Source: Leptospira sp. B5-022 (GTDB lineage Bacteria > Spirochaetota > Leptospiria > Leptospirales > Leptospiraceae). From it: 64,000 nucleotides of DNA. Position 1 is the first letter of the stretch. Each line of letters opens with the position of its first letter. Positions 55,773 through 64,000 of this stretch are shown here, piece after piece. The notes beneath the pieces were generated by a model. The model was not told where the DNA came from. It did not search any database and saw only the letters and a list, made by a program, of their open reading frames with translations. The stretch is taken from contig NZ_ANIJ01000018.1 of the NCBI RefSeq assembly GCF_000347035.1, positions 434,001 to 498,000 on the forward strand, read 5' to 3'. Both the position numbers and the translations under genes were made by a program.

Positions 55773-56540
55773 TTACATTCCGATACCGGCGCCGCCGTCT
55801 ACTCTCAAGAATACACCGGTGATATAAGATGCTTTGTCGGAAAGGAAGAATTCTACAGCGTCAGCGATCTCTTGTTGAGTTCCCGGTCTTTTTAACGGAA
55901 TGAACATAGGATCGGTAAGTTTTTTCTGAACTTCTTCCGGAAGAGAAGCAGTCATGTCTGTCTGTACATAACCAGGACAGACTGCGTTTACAAGAACACC
56001 TCTGCCTGAAAATTCTCTTGCAGCAACTTTAGTAAGAGCGATTACCGCAGCCTTAGAAGAAGAATAGTTCGCTTGGCCAGGTTGACCGGAAAGACCGGAG
56101 AGAGAAGATATGTTCACAATTCTACCGGAAGGAGCTTTCAGAAGAAGTTTAGATGCTGCTTTGGTCATCAGGAACACACCTTTTGCGTTCACATCCATCA
56201 CAAAATCGAACTCTTGCTCGCTCATTCTGATAAAAAGATTATCTTTTAAAACTCCCGCATTGTTTACTAAGAAGTCGAGTTTTCCGAATTTTTCTTTAAC
56301 GGCGCTAATCGCAGCGTCGCAATCTTCCGGCTTAGTGACATTTACCGGAAAGCCTAAGGTTTTAACGCCGAATTCTTTCGCGATATCGGCAGCAGCCTGC
56401 TCGATCTGTTCCTTATTTAAGTCTACTACAACCACGTCTCCACCGTCTCTTGCGATCGTATTGGCGATAGCGCGACCTAAACCTCTGGGAGATGCAGCTC
56501 CCGTAACTAATGCAACTTTACCTTCAAATTGTTTTGCCAT
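55773..56540 (-). CDS. 3-oxoacyl-(ACP/CoA) reductase, FabG-like
   Basis: A 255-residue classical SDR. Nucleotide site [17 protein letters not shown] at residues 13-29, NNAG in [13 protein letters not shown], Ser in [12 protein letters not shown], and the YSSSK catalytic pair in [14 protein letters not shown]. FabG-like and acetoacetyl-CoA reductase (PhaB-like) proteins share this text; with a thiolase downstream, acetoacetyl-CoA or beta-oxidation-type chemistry is likely. First gene of the operon; GAAC-N4-GTTC boxes lie upstream. Confidence 0.92.
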   Translation of the reverse strand: MAKQFEGKVALVTGAASPRGLGRAIANTIARDGGDVVVVDLNKEQIEQAAADIAKEFGVKTLGFPVNVTKPEDCDAAISAVKEKFGKLDFLVNNAGVLKDNLFIRMSEQEFDFVMDVNAKGVFLMTKAASKLLLKAPSGRIVNISSLSGLSGQPGQANYSSSKAAVIALTKVAAREFSGRGVLVNAVCPGYVQTDMTASLPEEVQKKLTDPMFIPLKRPGTQQEIADAVEFFLSDKASYITGVFLRVDGGAGIGM

Positions 56541-57559
56541 TTGGATCCCTCTAATGTCCTCGTATAACGAAATTTTGAACCATCGGATCGTATTGGAAAG
56601 GTCTCGATCCGTTTAAAGTAGAACGATTGTTCTGGTAAAAGATGGATTCTGCCCGGATTCCCGACAAGGAAAATTCCGGGAAATATCCGCCTTTGGAACA
56701 GTGTTCGTTTTTATTGAACATTTGTTCGCAATTTCTAAACGGAACATAGTTGGATTTTGCAAGAATGATGAAGGAAAGATATGTCTCATTTTTAGTCGGA
56801 TAACGGCCTCAGAGGGTTCATATTATTTAGTTATATTATAAATAAATTATATAGAAATAGTGTAGATAATGGATTTTCGATTTTTCTAAAATTAACATCT
56901 GGATGATCGAGGAACGTAAGTTGCTTTTTAGATTTATATGAGAATTTCCTTTACCCCAAATGAGATAGTCCCATCCAATAAGGAACAGATTGGATTCAAG
57001 GTTACAGAGATTGATAAATCCCTATTCATGGCATAGATCTTGGGTAGTGGGAGGATTTTATGATTTGATTTCCGAACTATCCGAATTCGATGTAATCGTT
57101 TTAAAAAAAATTAATTTCCAAATATAGCAATATTAACATTATAAAAACATTAAGTTCTTGTTTTTGATAAAAATCTCCGGGAGGAATATCCCGTATTAGA
57201 ATAACATAAATTATCCGTTATGGGATACGTTCTAATTTTTCTAGAATCTCCCAACTGGGAGAAAAAGTTCCAAAAATTTTATCCCTTAGTTTCATTTAAG
57301 AAGAATCACTGCCTATTTTCTAAACGTTTTCAGAATTTTTTTTAAATTTCACACAAAAAATTAGACAAAAAAGGGAACTTTTTCGAAACGTCCATTCAAA
57401 CGCCAAAGTTATGTTTCGGTTCAAAGACGAATCGGGCAGAACTGTGAATAAAATTTTGCACCTGGTCAAAAAAGTCAGACCTGGTTAGAGAAATTTGTCC
57501 GGCGCATTTTGTATTTTGGATTTGGTTTTCAAAAGTGATGAGAACCGGAGGTTCGTTCG
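56541..57559. promoter_or_regulatory. 1-kb non-coding region with operator-like boxes
   Basis: No supportable gene is found. Inverted repeats of the pattern GAAC-N4-GTTC lie at 56621-56632 and 56716-56727, with a GAAC-N3-GTTC version at 56696-56706. They resemble TetR-type operators and lie upstream of fabG. On the minus strand the first box sits between a possible -35 (TTTACC, complement of 56634-56639) and -10 (TTTAAA, 56612-56617). A 7-bp-arm palindrome TCTCCCA/TGGGAGA is at 57247-57262. The rest is AT-rich. GGAGG (57547-57551) is the ribosome-binding site of the next gene. Confidence 0.5.
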
Positions 57560-60500
57560 ATGTTCGATTTGATCGTTAGGATTGTTGTTAGGAAAGTTCT
57601 TTTGACTACAGTTATGCTTTCCTTTGCGGGATGTTTAAGCGACTGGGGCTTTGGCGGTGGAGATGTGGATTTGAAAAAAGCCACATGGCTCGTTGCAGAA
57701 AAGGTTCCTCTAGTAGTAGATAAGGGCGGGGTTCCTGTCGGTGGTGGCGGGTCTGTACCGAACACACCGGTGAATGGTTTGTTCAATTTAAAACCGGGAA
57801 CCAAAGTGAGCGCCCAAGCCTTAGGTGGAGCGATCGATCCAACCGGAACAACGATTGTTAACGATTTTGACGGTGATGGAATTTTAAATATCAACGAAAC
57901 TACAACTAACGTATGGGTTGCTGATTATCCGGATGTCGATACTGTAATTGCCCCTCCAATTACTTTGAAGATCGCTATTCTGAAAAGTAGTACTGGGGAG
58001 AGCGACGAGATTTTAAGCGAGATTAATTCTGACGATTTGGAATCGACTACTAGTCTTGGAACAGAGATTATTCATCAGACTGAGACAAATCTCAAGACTG
58101 TTCAGTTTCAAGATCAATATAAAAGTGAAACGGAAGATTCCCAGGCTACTTCCATTGAAAACGTCGTAAATAATGTAGTTTCTGGTTCGAGTTCTAATTC
58201 TAGCAATAAATCTACTAATAGCTGGTCAAAGCGGGTTTTGAATGAATCTACAACTACTAAATGGGCAGATAAACCTTTTTTAAATAATATAGATCGCAAT
58301 GCAACTACTACGAAAAGTGATTCTTCTGGAAAAAATGCTAGAAAATATCGAGCAGAAAAATCTGCAAAAGTCAATCAGACCTCTAAGGTTGAATCGAATG
58401 CTGGTTATGTGAGAGCTGCGCTTTATATTAAGAACCGTACGGTCAATATGCCAGTTAAGTTAACAAATATCCTTTGTACTCTTATGTTTGAAGATGGTAT
58501 TGGCAATTTGATCCCGGTCCAAAGTTTTCGATTGAGAAATGATGATTATAGCCTTTTCCAAGTAGAAGTATATGGGGGAAATGAATTTGGTCCCTATGTT
58601 GTAGAGCTTAATAACTTAAACACTGCCGAAATTGAACGCGCTATCAATTCAGGATTTACTCCAAAAATTTATATCGTAGATTATTCAATGACGCACGTAG
58701 CGGACTCAAATTACAAATCCGCACTTTTGAATTTTAATGGAGATAACCTTAAGATTATCGAAGAAAACTCTAAAGGTAGAACGAGCCTAATTAAATTTTA
58801 CGGACCGAACTTAAGGGAGAAATATCGGGTTGCTGCTTTTGATGATCTGAGTAGTGCGGATCCATGTATAACTACAACGGTATCAACCTTATCTCCCGGA
58901 GTTACTTTAAAAAAGGCCCTGGAGAGAATATCTTGTTCTGGCAGCAAAGTTGAATTTCAAGATTATGTAATCGACTTTAGTGAACTCGCTCCAGCGTTAA
59001 ATGAATCGAAAATTCATGTAAAGGCAATTAAATCATTTGCTGGTATCGAGAGTAAGCTTCCCTGTAACAACGGTACTTTTACTGGATCTGATGGAGTAGA
59101 AAGAACTGCTTGTATTCAAAAACCAACTAGTTCTTGGAGTGACTCAGAAAAAGCAACCGCTGGTGTTTGGGCGATTTTTTCGAAAGCTAAATATTTTTCT
59201 TATACTGATTATTGGGTCGATGGAACCAATATTAGGATTTTTAATCCAACTGATCCTAAAAAAATTCAGATGGTTAAAGGTGTTGATTCAATTATTTGGG
59301 CAGGTGATGTTTACGATATCGTATATATTTCTGTAAAGGATTTATTAAATAAGGTTGTAGACCCAACTTATTCTTCTAGTCCAGTTGCAAATGGAGAGGA
59401 TAACTTCTCTTTGAACACTCTCTGGGATTTAAAGCAACTGGGTGAGCACCCTTATGATCCGGACATCCATGCAAAGAATGTCGGTAAGGTTGGTTTCGGA
59501 GAAAAATTAGTTTTTGAGATTAAATTGGATAAAACAAAATATCTAAATCCAAATTTTGGTTCTCCGGAGAATGGCGGCACATATCAAATTTTTACAAATT
59601 TTAGCTATAGTCCGATCGTGTCTACTAATCGATTTTATTTAGACCAAACTTTGGACTTTGAAGTTAGTTTAGGCGCAGGAGGAACAAGAACAGATTGGGT
59701 GCATATCATAAAAGATACAAATGTTACTGACCCTAAAAAAATTCGTCGCGTTTGGATTGATAATTCTGGTTATACAGATCAGACGTTTCGTATTTGTTTA
59801 CAAATGCCGTCTGCTAGCGATGTCGTAGATGTACAAAATAGTTTAGTAAATGTATACATTCGCCCTGCTTTAAATAGTGCGTATCGGAGAACGATTTGGC
59901 CATTGAGTTATACAGACGTTAAGAAAATGAGAGCTGAGTTGGATGTTACGACGAATGTCGGTGATACAACCATTTATCTTAAGAATGTAAATGGAAATAT
60001 AGAACAAAACGATTCTATTTATATTGCAGGCGACCCGAATGTTTACACCGTTGCAGCTCCGCCGACCATTACCCCATTAGCTCCGGAAGGATATTTTACT
60101 GTGGTTTTACAGTCTGGCATTCAAAAAGTTTCAGCTAAGGCCACACTTACTACGATCCCTGGAACATTGACAGCTCCAGATGTGAGATTGATTGAAGATA
60201 ATTCCTTTGTGTCAACTTGGAATGCTCAAACTCCCGCATCCGATTACAACTTGCGACAATATCTTCCTTTATTAAATGGAGGAACTTCAGATTGTTCCGG
60301 AGTAAATCAATTTCATCCATTTGGGTGTTTGGGATTTACTCCTGATTATCATGCAATCAATTGGATGGGATCATACAATAAGGGAGTGCCTTTCTGGAAT
60401 AGTTGGACAGACGCAGGTGGTTTCTTCAGTTTTCTATCGGGTGGTAGTTTCTCAATAGGAACGAATGGGAATGCTCTTCAGGCAGCTTCTGTTGCCTCGG

Positions 60501-61837
60501 ATAATACATTAAGTGATCCAAGTGCCGATGTGCCATATGGTGAACCTGTGAGTGTATCCAGTGGAGACGCAATGATGGTTTTTTGGAAACAGGATACAGC
60601 TATTTTAGGAAAAGCTGTAAAAATCTCAGATCCAGGAACGTCTGTGCTAAATCAATTCACCCTTGCAACTTCTGTGGGAGCGGCTACTGAGTTAACAGCA
60701 AAGTTAGATTCCACCAGTGGCAAGGTAACCATTATCTGGGAAAACGGATTGGATATATATATAGCAATTCGGAACTTTGCGGATGGCGCAATAATCTTGG
60801 CTCCAACAAAGGTGGTAACTCGCACTAGCGGGAGTAGAATAGGTTTGGCCGTTGGTATAGATCGTGCATTAGTTACATGGGCTGATATAGTGCCGATACC
60901 GGCTAGTTGGGAAAGTACGAGATCGGTTAAAGGCAAAATTTATAACGCGACAAATGGTACGGTTGCGATCAATACCTTTAATCTCTTTACAGTTAATTCT
61001 TGGAACAATTGGGGATATGAAGCTGATGCTGATGGGAATGGAGGTCAATACGCGCTCGTTAGCCGACATTGGGTAGATACCTCAGGAAATCAGTCTAACG
61101 TTGTTAACCATTCGGTCAATTTATCTACAGGCGCGATTGTAAATAGTGTGACCTTGAGCTCAAATTCCGTTGTGGCAAGTAATGGGGTAAATGTTTCTGC
61201 CGGGACAAATTATGGATTAGTCATCTATAAAGGAGCAAGCGGTACTTGGTATGGGCGATCAATTAATTTAACTACGGGAGCAGTTGTCGGTACGAGTAAT
61301 TTGGCTATTGTGACGAACCCAGCCTTTATCCGAGTGAATGCGATTGGTGACTATGCATATATTCAATATTCAATTAATGGGTCATTGCAAGTAAAAGTGG
61401 TCAATCTCATATTAAACAGTTTTCAGAATGGAAACGCATTGACACTCAGCTCTGAACAACCAGGAGCAGTACAAAGATCTTCCAAAGTGGCTGTTAGCAG
61501 TGAGGGGACATTGTTCACAGCGTGGGAACATACCGATGGTACTAAGAAAACTATTAGAGGTCGGACGTTTACTTTGAGTCCATGGGCGCTCAAAGGAAGT
61601 TCCGAATTCTTCCTTAGCACCAAGAATGAGGGGCTACAGACGGGATTACCTGAAGTTGGAGTATACTTGTCTCGTGCATTACCAGTCTGGAGATCTGAAG
61701 ATATAGCAACCGACTCGATTCGTAGGTTTGATTTGGATTTAGTTAACCCCGGTTCTTTACGATATGGTATGAATAACTTCTTTATCTCTCCTCTCATTGA
61801 ACGAGATTATCAGATCAAGGTGACTATTGTTCCATAA
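57560..61837 (+). CDS. giant lipoprotein with protective-antigen-like core and propeller-like C-terminus
   Basis: A 1425-residue lipoprotein (signal to Cys25, LSFAGC). Features in order: a Gly-rich linker (50-70); the calcium-type motif NDFDGDGILNINE (101-113); ADYPDVD (121-127); a Ser/Thr/Asn-rich low-complexity stretch (140-275); NAGYVRAALYIKNRTVN (280-296); LLNFNGDNLKII (389-400); YRVAAFDDL (422-430); and VTLKKALERI (448-457). Anthrax protective antigen has the same order: DNDGIPDSLE, AYPIVHVD, a Ser/Thr-rich pore loop, NIRYVNTGTAPIYNV, IIFNGKDLNLV and MTLKEALKI. The PA14 domain is absent. Residues about 940-1400 are repeating beta units that suggest a propeller. GGAGG precedes ATG by 8 bases. 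Pore formation is inferred. Confidence 0.7.
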   Translation: MFDLIVRIVVRKVLLTTVMLSFAGCLSDWGFGGGDVDLKKATWLVAEKVPLVVDKGGVPVGGGGSVPNTPVNGLFNLKPGTKVSAQALGGAIDPTGTTIVNDFDGDGILNINETTTNVWVADYPDVDTVIAPPITLKIAILKSSTGESDEILSEINSDDLESTTSLGTEIIHQTETNLKTVQFQDQYKSETEDSQATSIENVVNNVVSGSSSNSSNKSTNSWSKRVLNESTTTKWADKPFLNNIDRNATTTKSDSSGKNARKYRAEKSAKVNQTSKVESNAGYVRAALYIKNRTVNMPVKLTNILCTLMFEDGIGNLIPVQSFRLRNDDYSLFQVEVYGGNEFGPYVVELNNLNTAEIERAINSGFTPKIYIVDYSMTHVADSNYKSALLNFNGDNLKIIEENSKGRTSLIKFYGPNLREKYRVAAFDDLSSADPCITTTVSTLSPGVTLKKALERISCSGSKVEFQDYVIDFSELAPALNESKIHVKAIKSFAGIESKLPCNNGTFTGSDGVERTACIQKPTSSWSDSEKATAGVWAIFSKAKYFSYTDYWVDGTNIRIFNPTDPKKIQMVKGVDSIIWAGDVYDIVYISVKDLLNKVVDPTYSSSPVANGEDNFSLNTLWDLKQLGEHPYDPDIHAKNVGKVGFGEKLVFEIKLDKTKYLNPNFGSPENGGTYQIFTNFSYSPIVSTNRFYLDQTLDFEVSLGAGGTRTDWVHIIKDTNVTDPKKIRRVWIDNSGYTDQTFRICLQMPSASDVVDVQNSLVNVYIRPALNSAYRRTIWPLSYTDVKKMRAELDVTTNVGDTTIYLKNVNGNIEQNDSIYIAGDPNVYTVAAPPTITPLAPEGYFTVVLQSGIQKVSAKATLTTIPGTLTAPDVRLIEDNSFVSTWNAQTPASDYNLRQYLPLLNGGTSDCSGVNQFHPFGCLGFTPDYHAINWMGSYNKGVPFWNSWTDAGGFFSFLSGGSFSIGTNGNALQAASVASDNTLSDPSADVPYGEPVSVSSGDAMMVFWKQDTAILGKAVKISDPGTSVLNQFTLATSVGAATELTAKLDSTSGKVTIIWENGLDIYIAIRNFADGAIILAPTKVVTRTSGSRIGLAVGIDRALVTWADIVPIPASWESTRSVKGKIYNATNGTVAINTFNLFTVNSWNNWGYEADADGNGGQYALVSRHWVDTSGNQSNVVNHSVNLSTGAIVNSVTLSSNSVVASNGVNVSAGTNYGLVIYKGASGTWYGRSINLTTGAVVGTSNLAIVTNPAFIRVNAIGDYAYIQYSINGSLQVKVVNLILNSFQNGNALTLSSEQPGAVQRSSKVAVSSEGTLFTAWEHTDGTKKTIRGRTFTLSPWALKGSSEFFLSTKNEGLQTGLPEVGVYLSRALPVWRSEDIATDSIRRFDLDLVNPGSLRYGMNNFFISPLIERDYQIKVTIVP

Positions 61838-61895
61838 GTAATTTGTAATAGGGTGATTCAAATCGGATCATCCTATAATCGGATGAAAGTGAATT

Positions 61896-61953
61896 TCTCA
61901 CAAAGAAAAAATTAATGAGGTAGAAGCTCTCTTTGTGAGAGCATTTGCTTTTA
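61896..61953 (+). promoter_or_regulatory. alternative hairpins between the two giant lipoprotein genes
   Basis: Arms 61896-61905 and 61931-61940 are perfect 10-bp inverted repeats. A shorter stem, 61926-61931 with 61937-61942 (GCTCTC/GAGAGC, loop TTTGT), uses overlapping bases and is followed by ATTTGCTTTTATT, a weak terminator tail. Only one can form at a time. A TATAAT stands at 61874-61879, without a good -35. Confidence 0.4.
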
Positions 61954-61991
61954 TTAAGGAAATAGCGTGTTCGAATGATAGCGGGAAGGAT

Positions 61992-64000
61992 ATGTCAGGG
62001 AAGAATTTTTTAAATAGAATAGAAGATTGTATTCATTTTGCAAAAGGATTCTTTCGTTTTGGAAAACGAGAAGTAAATTTTAAAGCTTTCGGTTTCTTTT
62101 TGGCTCTCTCCTTTTTGCTTTCTTCCTGTTCTGGCGGATCGGACATGATGAATCGTCTGTTCCAGTTTGCCGGCGTTTTACCATCCGGCACGTCCTTCTT
62201 ATCTCCCGGTTCAGCGCCAGCACCAGAAGGAAGCGATCTATTTTCTATTTCGACAAACTACAGTGAGGCGATCGATGATCCGGAAACAAAAGCGGATGCT
62301 TTGTCCGGAGCTTCATTTATTGCACCACCGGAACCGAATAATTTCGGAGCTGTATCTTTAAATTACCCAATTCAAGTGCCTGCAGGTAGGGCTGGGGTTC
62401 AGCCTAGTCTTGCACTTTCATATTCTTCTACGGGCGGAGATGGATGGACTGGGGTAGGTTGGAATCTCGGACTCGGAGCAATTACAAGAACACCCGAATA
62501 CGGGGCCTTGTTTTACGATGCCAGAGATACATTTACTTGGAATGGAAAAAGACTGATCAAAGTTTCCGGTTCCACTTCCAATGAAAATGGAACTTATAGA
62601 CCGGAGATCACGGAAGAAGATTTTGCATTATTAAAATTAACGAATGTTGAAAACGGAGGAACCTGGGAAGTTTCAGATTCAAGCGGAACCAAAACGATCT
62701 ACGGGGACTCTTCCTCCAATCGGATCTATGATCCAAGCCAGATATCCAAAACATATAGTTGGTATCTTTCTAAAACGGAAGATCGAAATGGGAACTATAT
62801 GCAAGTTACTTACGATACTTCCCAATATTCCGATAAAAGAAGCTTATATATTCAGGAAATTAAATATACTGGGAACAGTAGGAGCGGATTTGCCGCGAAA
62901 CAATATGTTCGCTTTATTACTAAACAGCGATCCGATTCCTACGTAAGTAAAGCTCCTGGATTTACAATGACTATGGATCGACTATTGGATAAGATTGAGG
63001 TCGGTTGGACAGGTGGAAAACTTTGGACTTATAATCTTGTTTATGATACTTCCTTCGATTCTGGAAAACCTATTTTAAAAACTGTAGATTCGGATCGCCA
63101 AAGTACAAAACCGGAATTCAAATACAGCATTGCAACCCGCACTTTAGCTTGGCAGAACGTTGCAAATCAAGGTTCAAGTGAGTCTGAATTGCTACCGGAT
63201 TCCACGCAATATTTCGAGGGAGATTTTAACGGAGACGCGATTTCGGATATCGTGTATTTTAACCCTCAAACCGGAAACTGGAAAGCCGCAGAAGGCAGAA
63301 AAGAAGGCGGATATAATTTTAAGACCTATGGGAATCGTTATAAAAACTATGACAGCTTTTCCAAAATAAGATTTTTCAAAGGAAATGTAAGCGGAGATTT
63401 TAATGGAGATGGAAGAGCAGATATCGCGTTCTTTCTTCCAGAAACAAAAGATTTCATTGTAGCTGAACATGATGGGCAAGTCTTCCAATTTCGTAATTAT
63501 GGAAGATTGTTGAGCGGAGTCCCTGATATTTTCAGGATGGAATGGTTTCCTGGAGATTACGATGGAAACGGACTTTCCGATTCATTATTATTCGACGAAC
63601 CTACTGGTCTTTGGACTTTAATGTTGAATAAGGGTGGAAGTTTCGAGTTTCTAAAAATAGGAAAAAAATTCCAAAATGTATTTAGGGGAGACTATTCTCC
63701 GAACGCAAACTTAGATAGTGTCAGCACTAGAGATACTAGCATAGAAGGAAAAGCCAGAGATAAAGTTAAATTTTTGGTCGGAGATTACAATGCAGACGGC
63801 CTTACAGATATTTCTCTCTATGATGCTCGAACAGGAAAATGGTTTGTAGGTGAGGGCTTACGAAATCCGGATAAAACGAGTCCCGCGTATTTCATAACAA
63901 ACTGGGTATTATATAAAATATTCTCCACTCCCGAGCAGACCTTATTTTCCAACGATCAGTTTTCCGGAGACTTTAACGGAGACGGTACTTCCGACTTTTT
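61992..64000 (+). CDS. SpvB/TcaC-type lipoprotein with FG-GAP repeats (3' end outside window)
   Basis: An open frame of 669 codons that runs off the window. ATG 61992 has GGGAAGG upstream; the N-terminus carries a long basic stretch before the hydrophobic signal (FGFFLALSFLLSSC), with lipobox Cys46. From residue about 118 the SpvB/TcaC N-terminal domain reads FGAVSLNYPIQVPAGRAGVQ, PSLALSYSSTGGDGWTGVGW and NLGLGAITRTP. After residue 405 come five FG-GAP/VCBS repeats: GDFNGDAISDIVYF, GDFNGDGRADIAFF, GDYDGNGLSDSLLF, GDYNADGLTDISLY and GDFNGDGTSDF. This is the architecture of Tc-toxin B subunits, which cap a pore and enclose an RHS cargo. The RHS part would be outside the window. It follows the PA-like gene by 154 bp. 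Confidence 0.88.
   Translation, partial: MSGKNFLNRIEDCIHFAKGFFRFGKREVNFKAFGFFLALSFLLSSCSGGSDMMNRLFQFAGVLPSGTSFLSPGSAPAPEGSDLFSISTNYSEAIDDPETKADALSGASFIAPPEPNNFGAVSLNYPIQVPAGRAGVQPSLALSYSSTGGDGWTGVGWNLGLGAITRTPEYGALFYDARDTFTWNGKRLIKVSGSTSNENGTYRPEITEEDFALLKLTNVENGGTWEVSDSSGTKTIYGDSSSNRIYDPSQISKTYSWYLSKTEDRNGNYMQVTYDTSQYSDKRSLYIQEIKYTGNSRSGFAAKQYVRFITKQRSDSYVSKAPGFTMTMDRLLDKIEVGWTGGKLWTYNLVYDTSFDSGKPILKTVDSDRQSTKPEFKYSIATRTLAWQNVANQGSSESELLPDSTQYFEGDFNGDAISDIVYFNPQTGNWKAAEGRKEGGYNFKTYGNRYKNYDSFSKIRFFKGNVSGDFNGDGRADIAFFLPETKDFIVAEHDGQVFQFRNYGRLLSGVPDIFRMEWFPGDYDGNGLSDSLLFDEPTGLWTLMLNKGGSFEFLKIGKKFQNVFRGDYSPNANLDSVSTRDTSIEGKARDKVKFLVGDYNADGLTDISLYDARTGKWFVGEGLRNPDKTSPAYFITNWVLYKIFSTPEQTLFSNDQFSGDFNGDGTSDF

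Noticed and set aside
56621..56727. GAAC-N4-GTTC boxes as LexA (SOS) sites
   Set aside because: They match the Gram-positive SOS box in form, but the genes behind them are fatty-acyl enzymes and the reported Leptospira LexA motif is different, so a TetR-type operator is preferred.

Overview
The window looks like chromosomal DNA of a Leptospira species. The evidence is periplasmic-flagella genes (flbD-motA-motB-fliL), Kdo synthesis (kdsB), many spirochaete-style lipoprotein signal peptides, proteins with OmpL47-like repeated beta domains, frequent TTG/GTG starts, and GC-rich interspersed elements between AT-richer genes. I cannot fix the species; gene content suggests a leptospire with a broad metabolic repertoire.

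Layout. 1-5.3 kb: the ilvD start (its C-terminus lies outside the window), then an ethanolamine block (permease, eutB, eutC). 5.3-13.8 kb: a GC-rich inverted-repeat element, a small ORF, an envelope-anchored protein, a TerB-like protein, then metG-glnD-GH13 glucosidase. 13.9-20.1 kb: a secreted VWA-like protein, an AidB-like acyl-CoA dehydrogenase, a second GC-rich element, trxA, a TIGR01777 epimerase, a membrane-anchored protein and a CPBP protease. 20.1-20.7 kb: a 74-bp direct repeat ending inside tRNA-His, followed by tRNA-His, tRNA-Arg and tRNA-Pro. 20.8-23.8 kb: TPR protein, surE, Yip1-like protein, sppA, all on the minus strand. 23.9-33.1 kb: accessory envelope genes (tandem paralogous lipoproteins, TrmO-like and Acg-like enzymes, OmpL47-like proteins, a LysM/FecR protein). 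33.1-44.4 kb: a MarR/thioesterase unit with a perfect operator-like palindrome, a MORN protein overlapping a subclass B1 metallo-beta-lactamase homologue, then GST, RDD, amidohydrolase, SDR, an ArsC/LMW-PTP-like protein, map, a BASS transporter, a phosphoesterase and a TPR lipoprotein. 44.4-52.8 kb: ftsQ-ftsA-ftsZ (minus) and divergently an MlaD-like protein, a glycosyltransferase, flbD-motAB-fliL and kdsB. 52.8-56.5 kb: STAS protein, zinc-ribbon protein, cytochrome c lipoprotein, and a fabG-thiolase-DUF35 operon. 56.5-57.6 kb: a 1-kb gap with GAAC-N4-GTTC boxes. 57.6-64 kb: two very large lipoprotein genes.

The last region is the most striking. The 1425-residue lipoprotein carries, in the same order as anthrax protective antigen, a DxDGDG calcium motif, a Ser/Thr-rich putative pore loop and several matching short motifs, and it ends in propeller-like beta repeats. 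The next gene is a lipoprotein with a SpvB/TcaC-type N-terminus and FG-GAP repeats, like the B subunit of Tc toxins, and it runs off the window end. A membrane-tethered PA-like module next to a Tc-B-like module may be an undescribed toxin-delivery or surface system. All family calls come from reading the sequence; no database search was possible.
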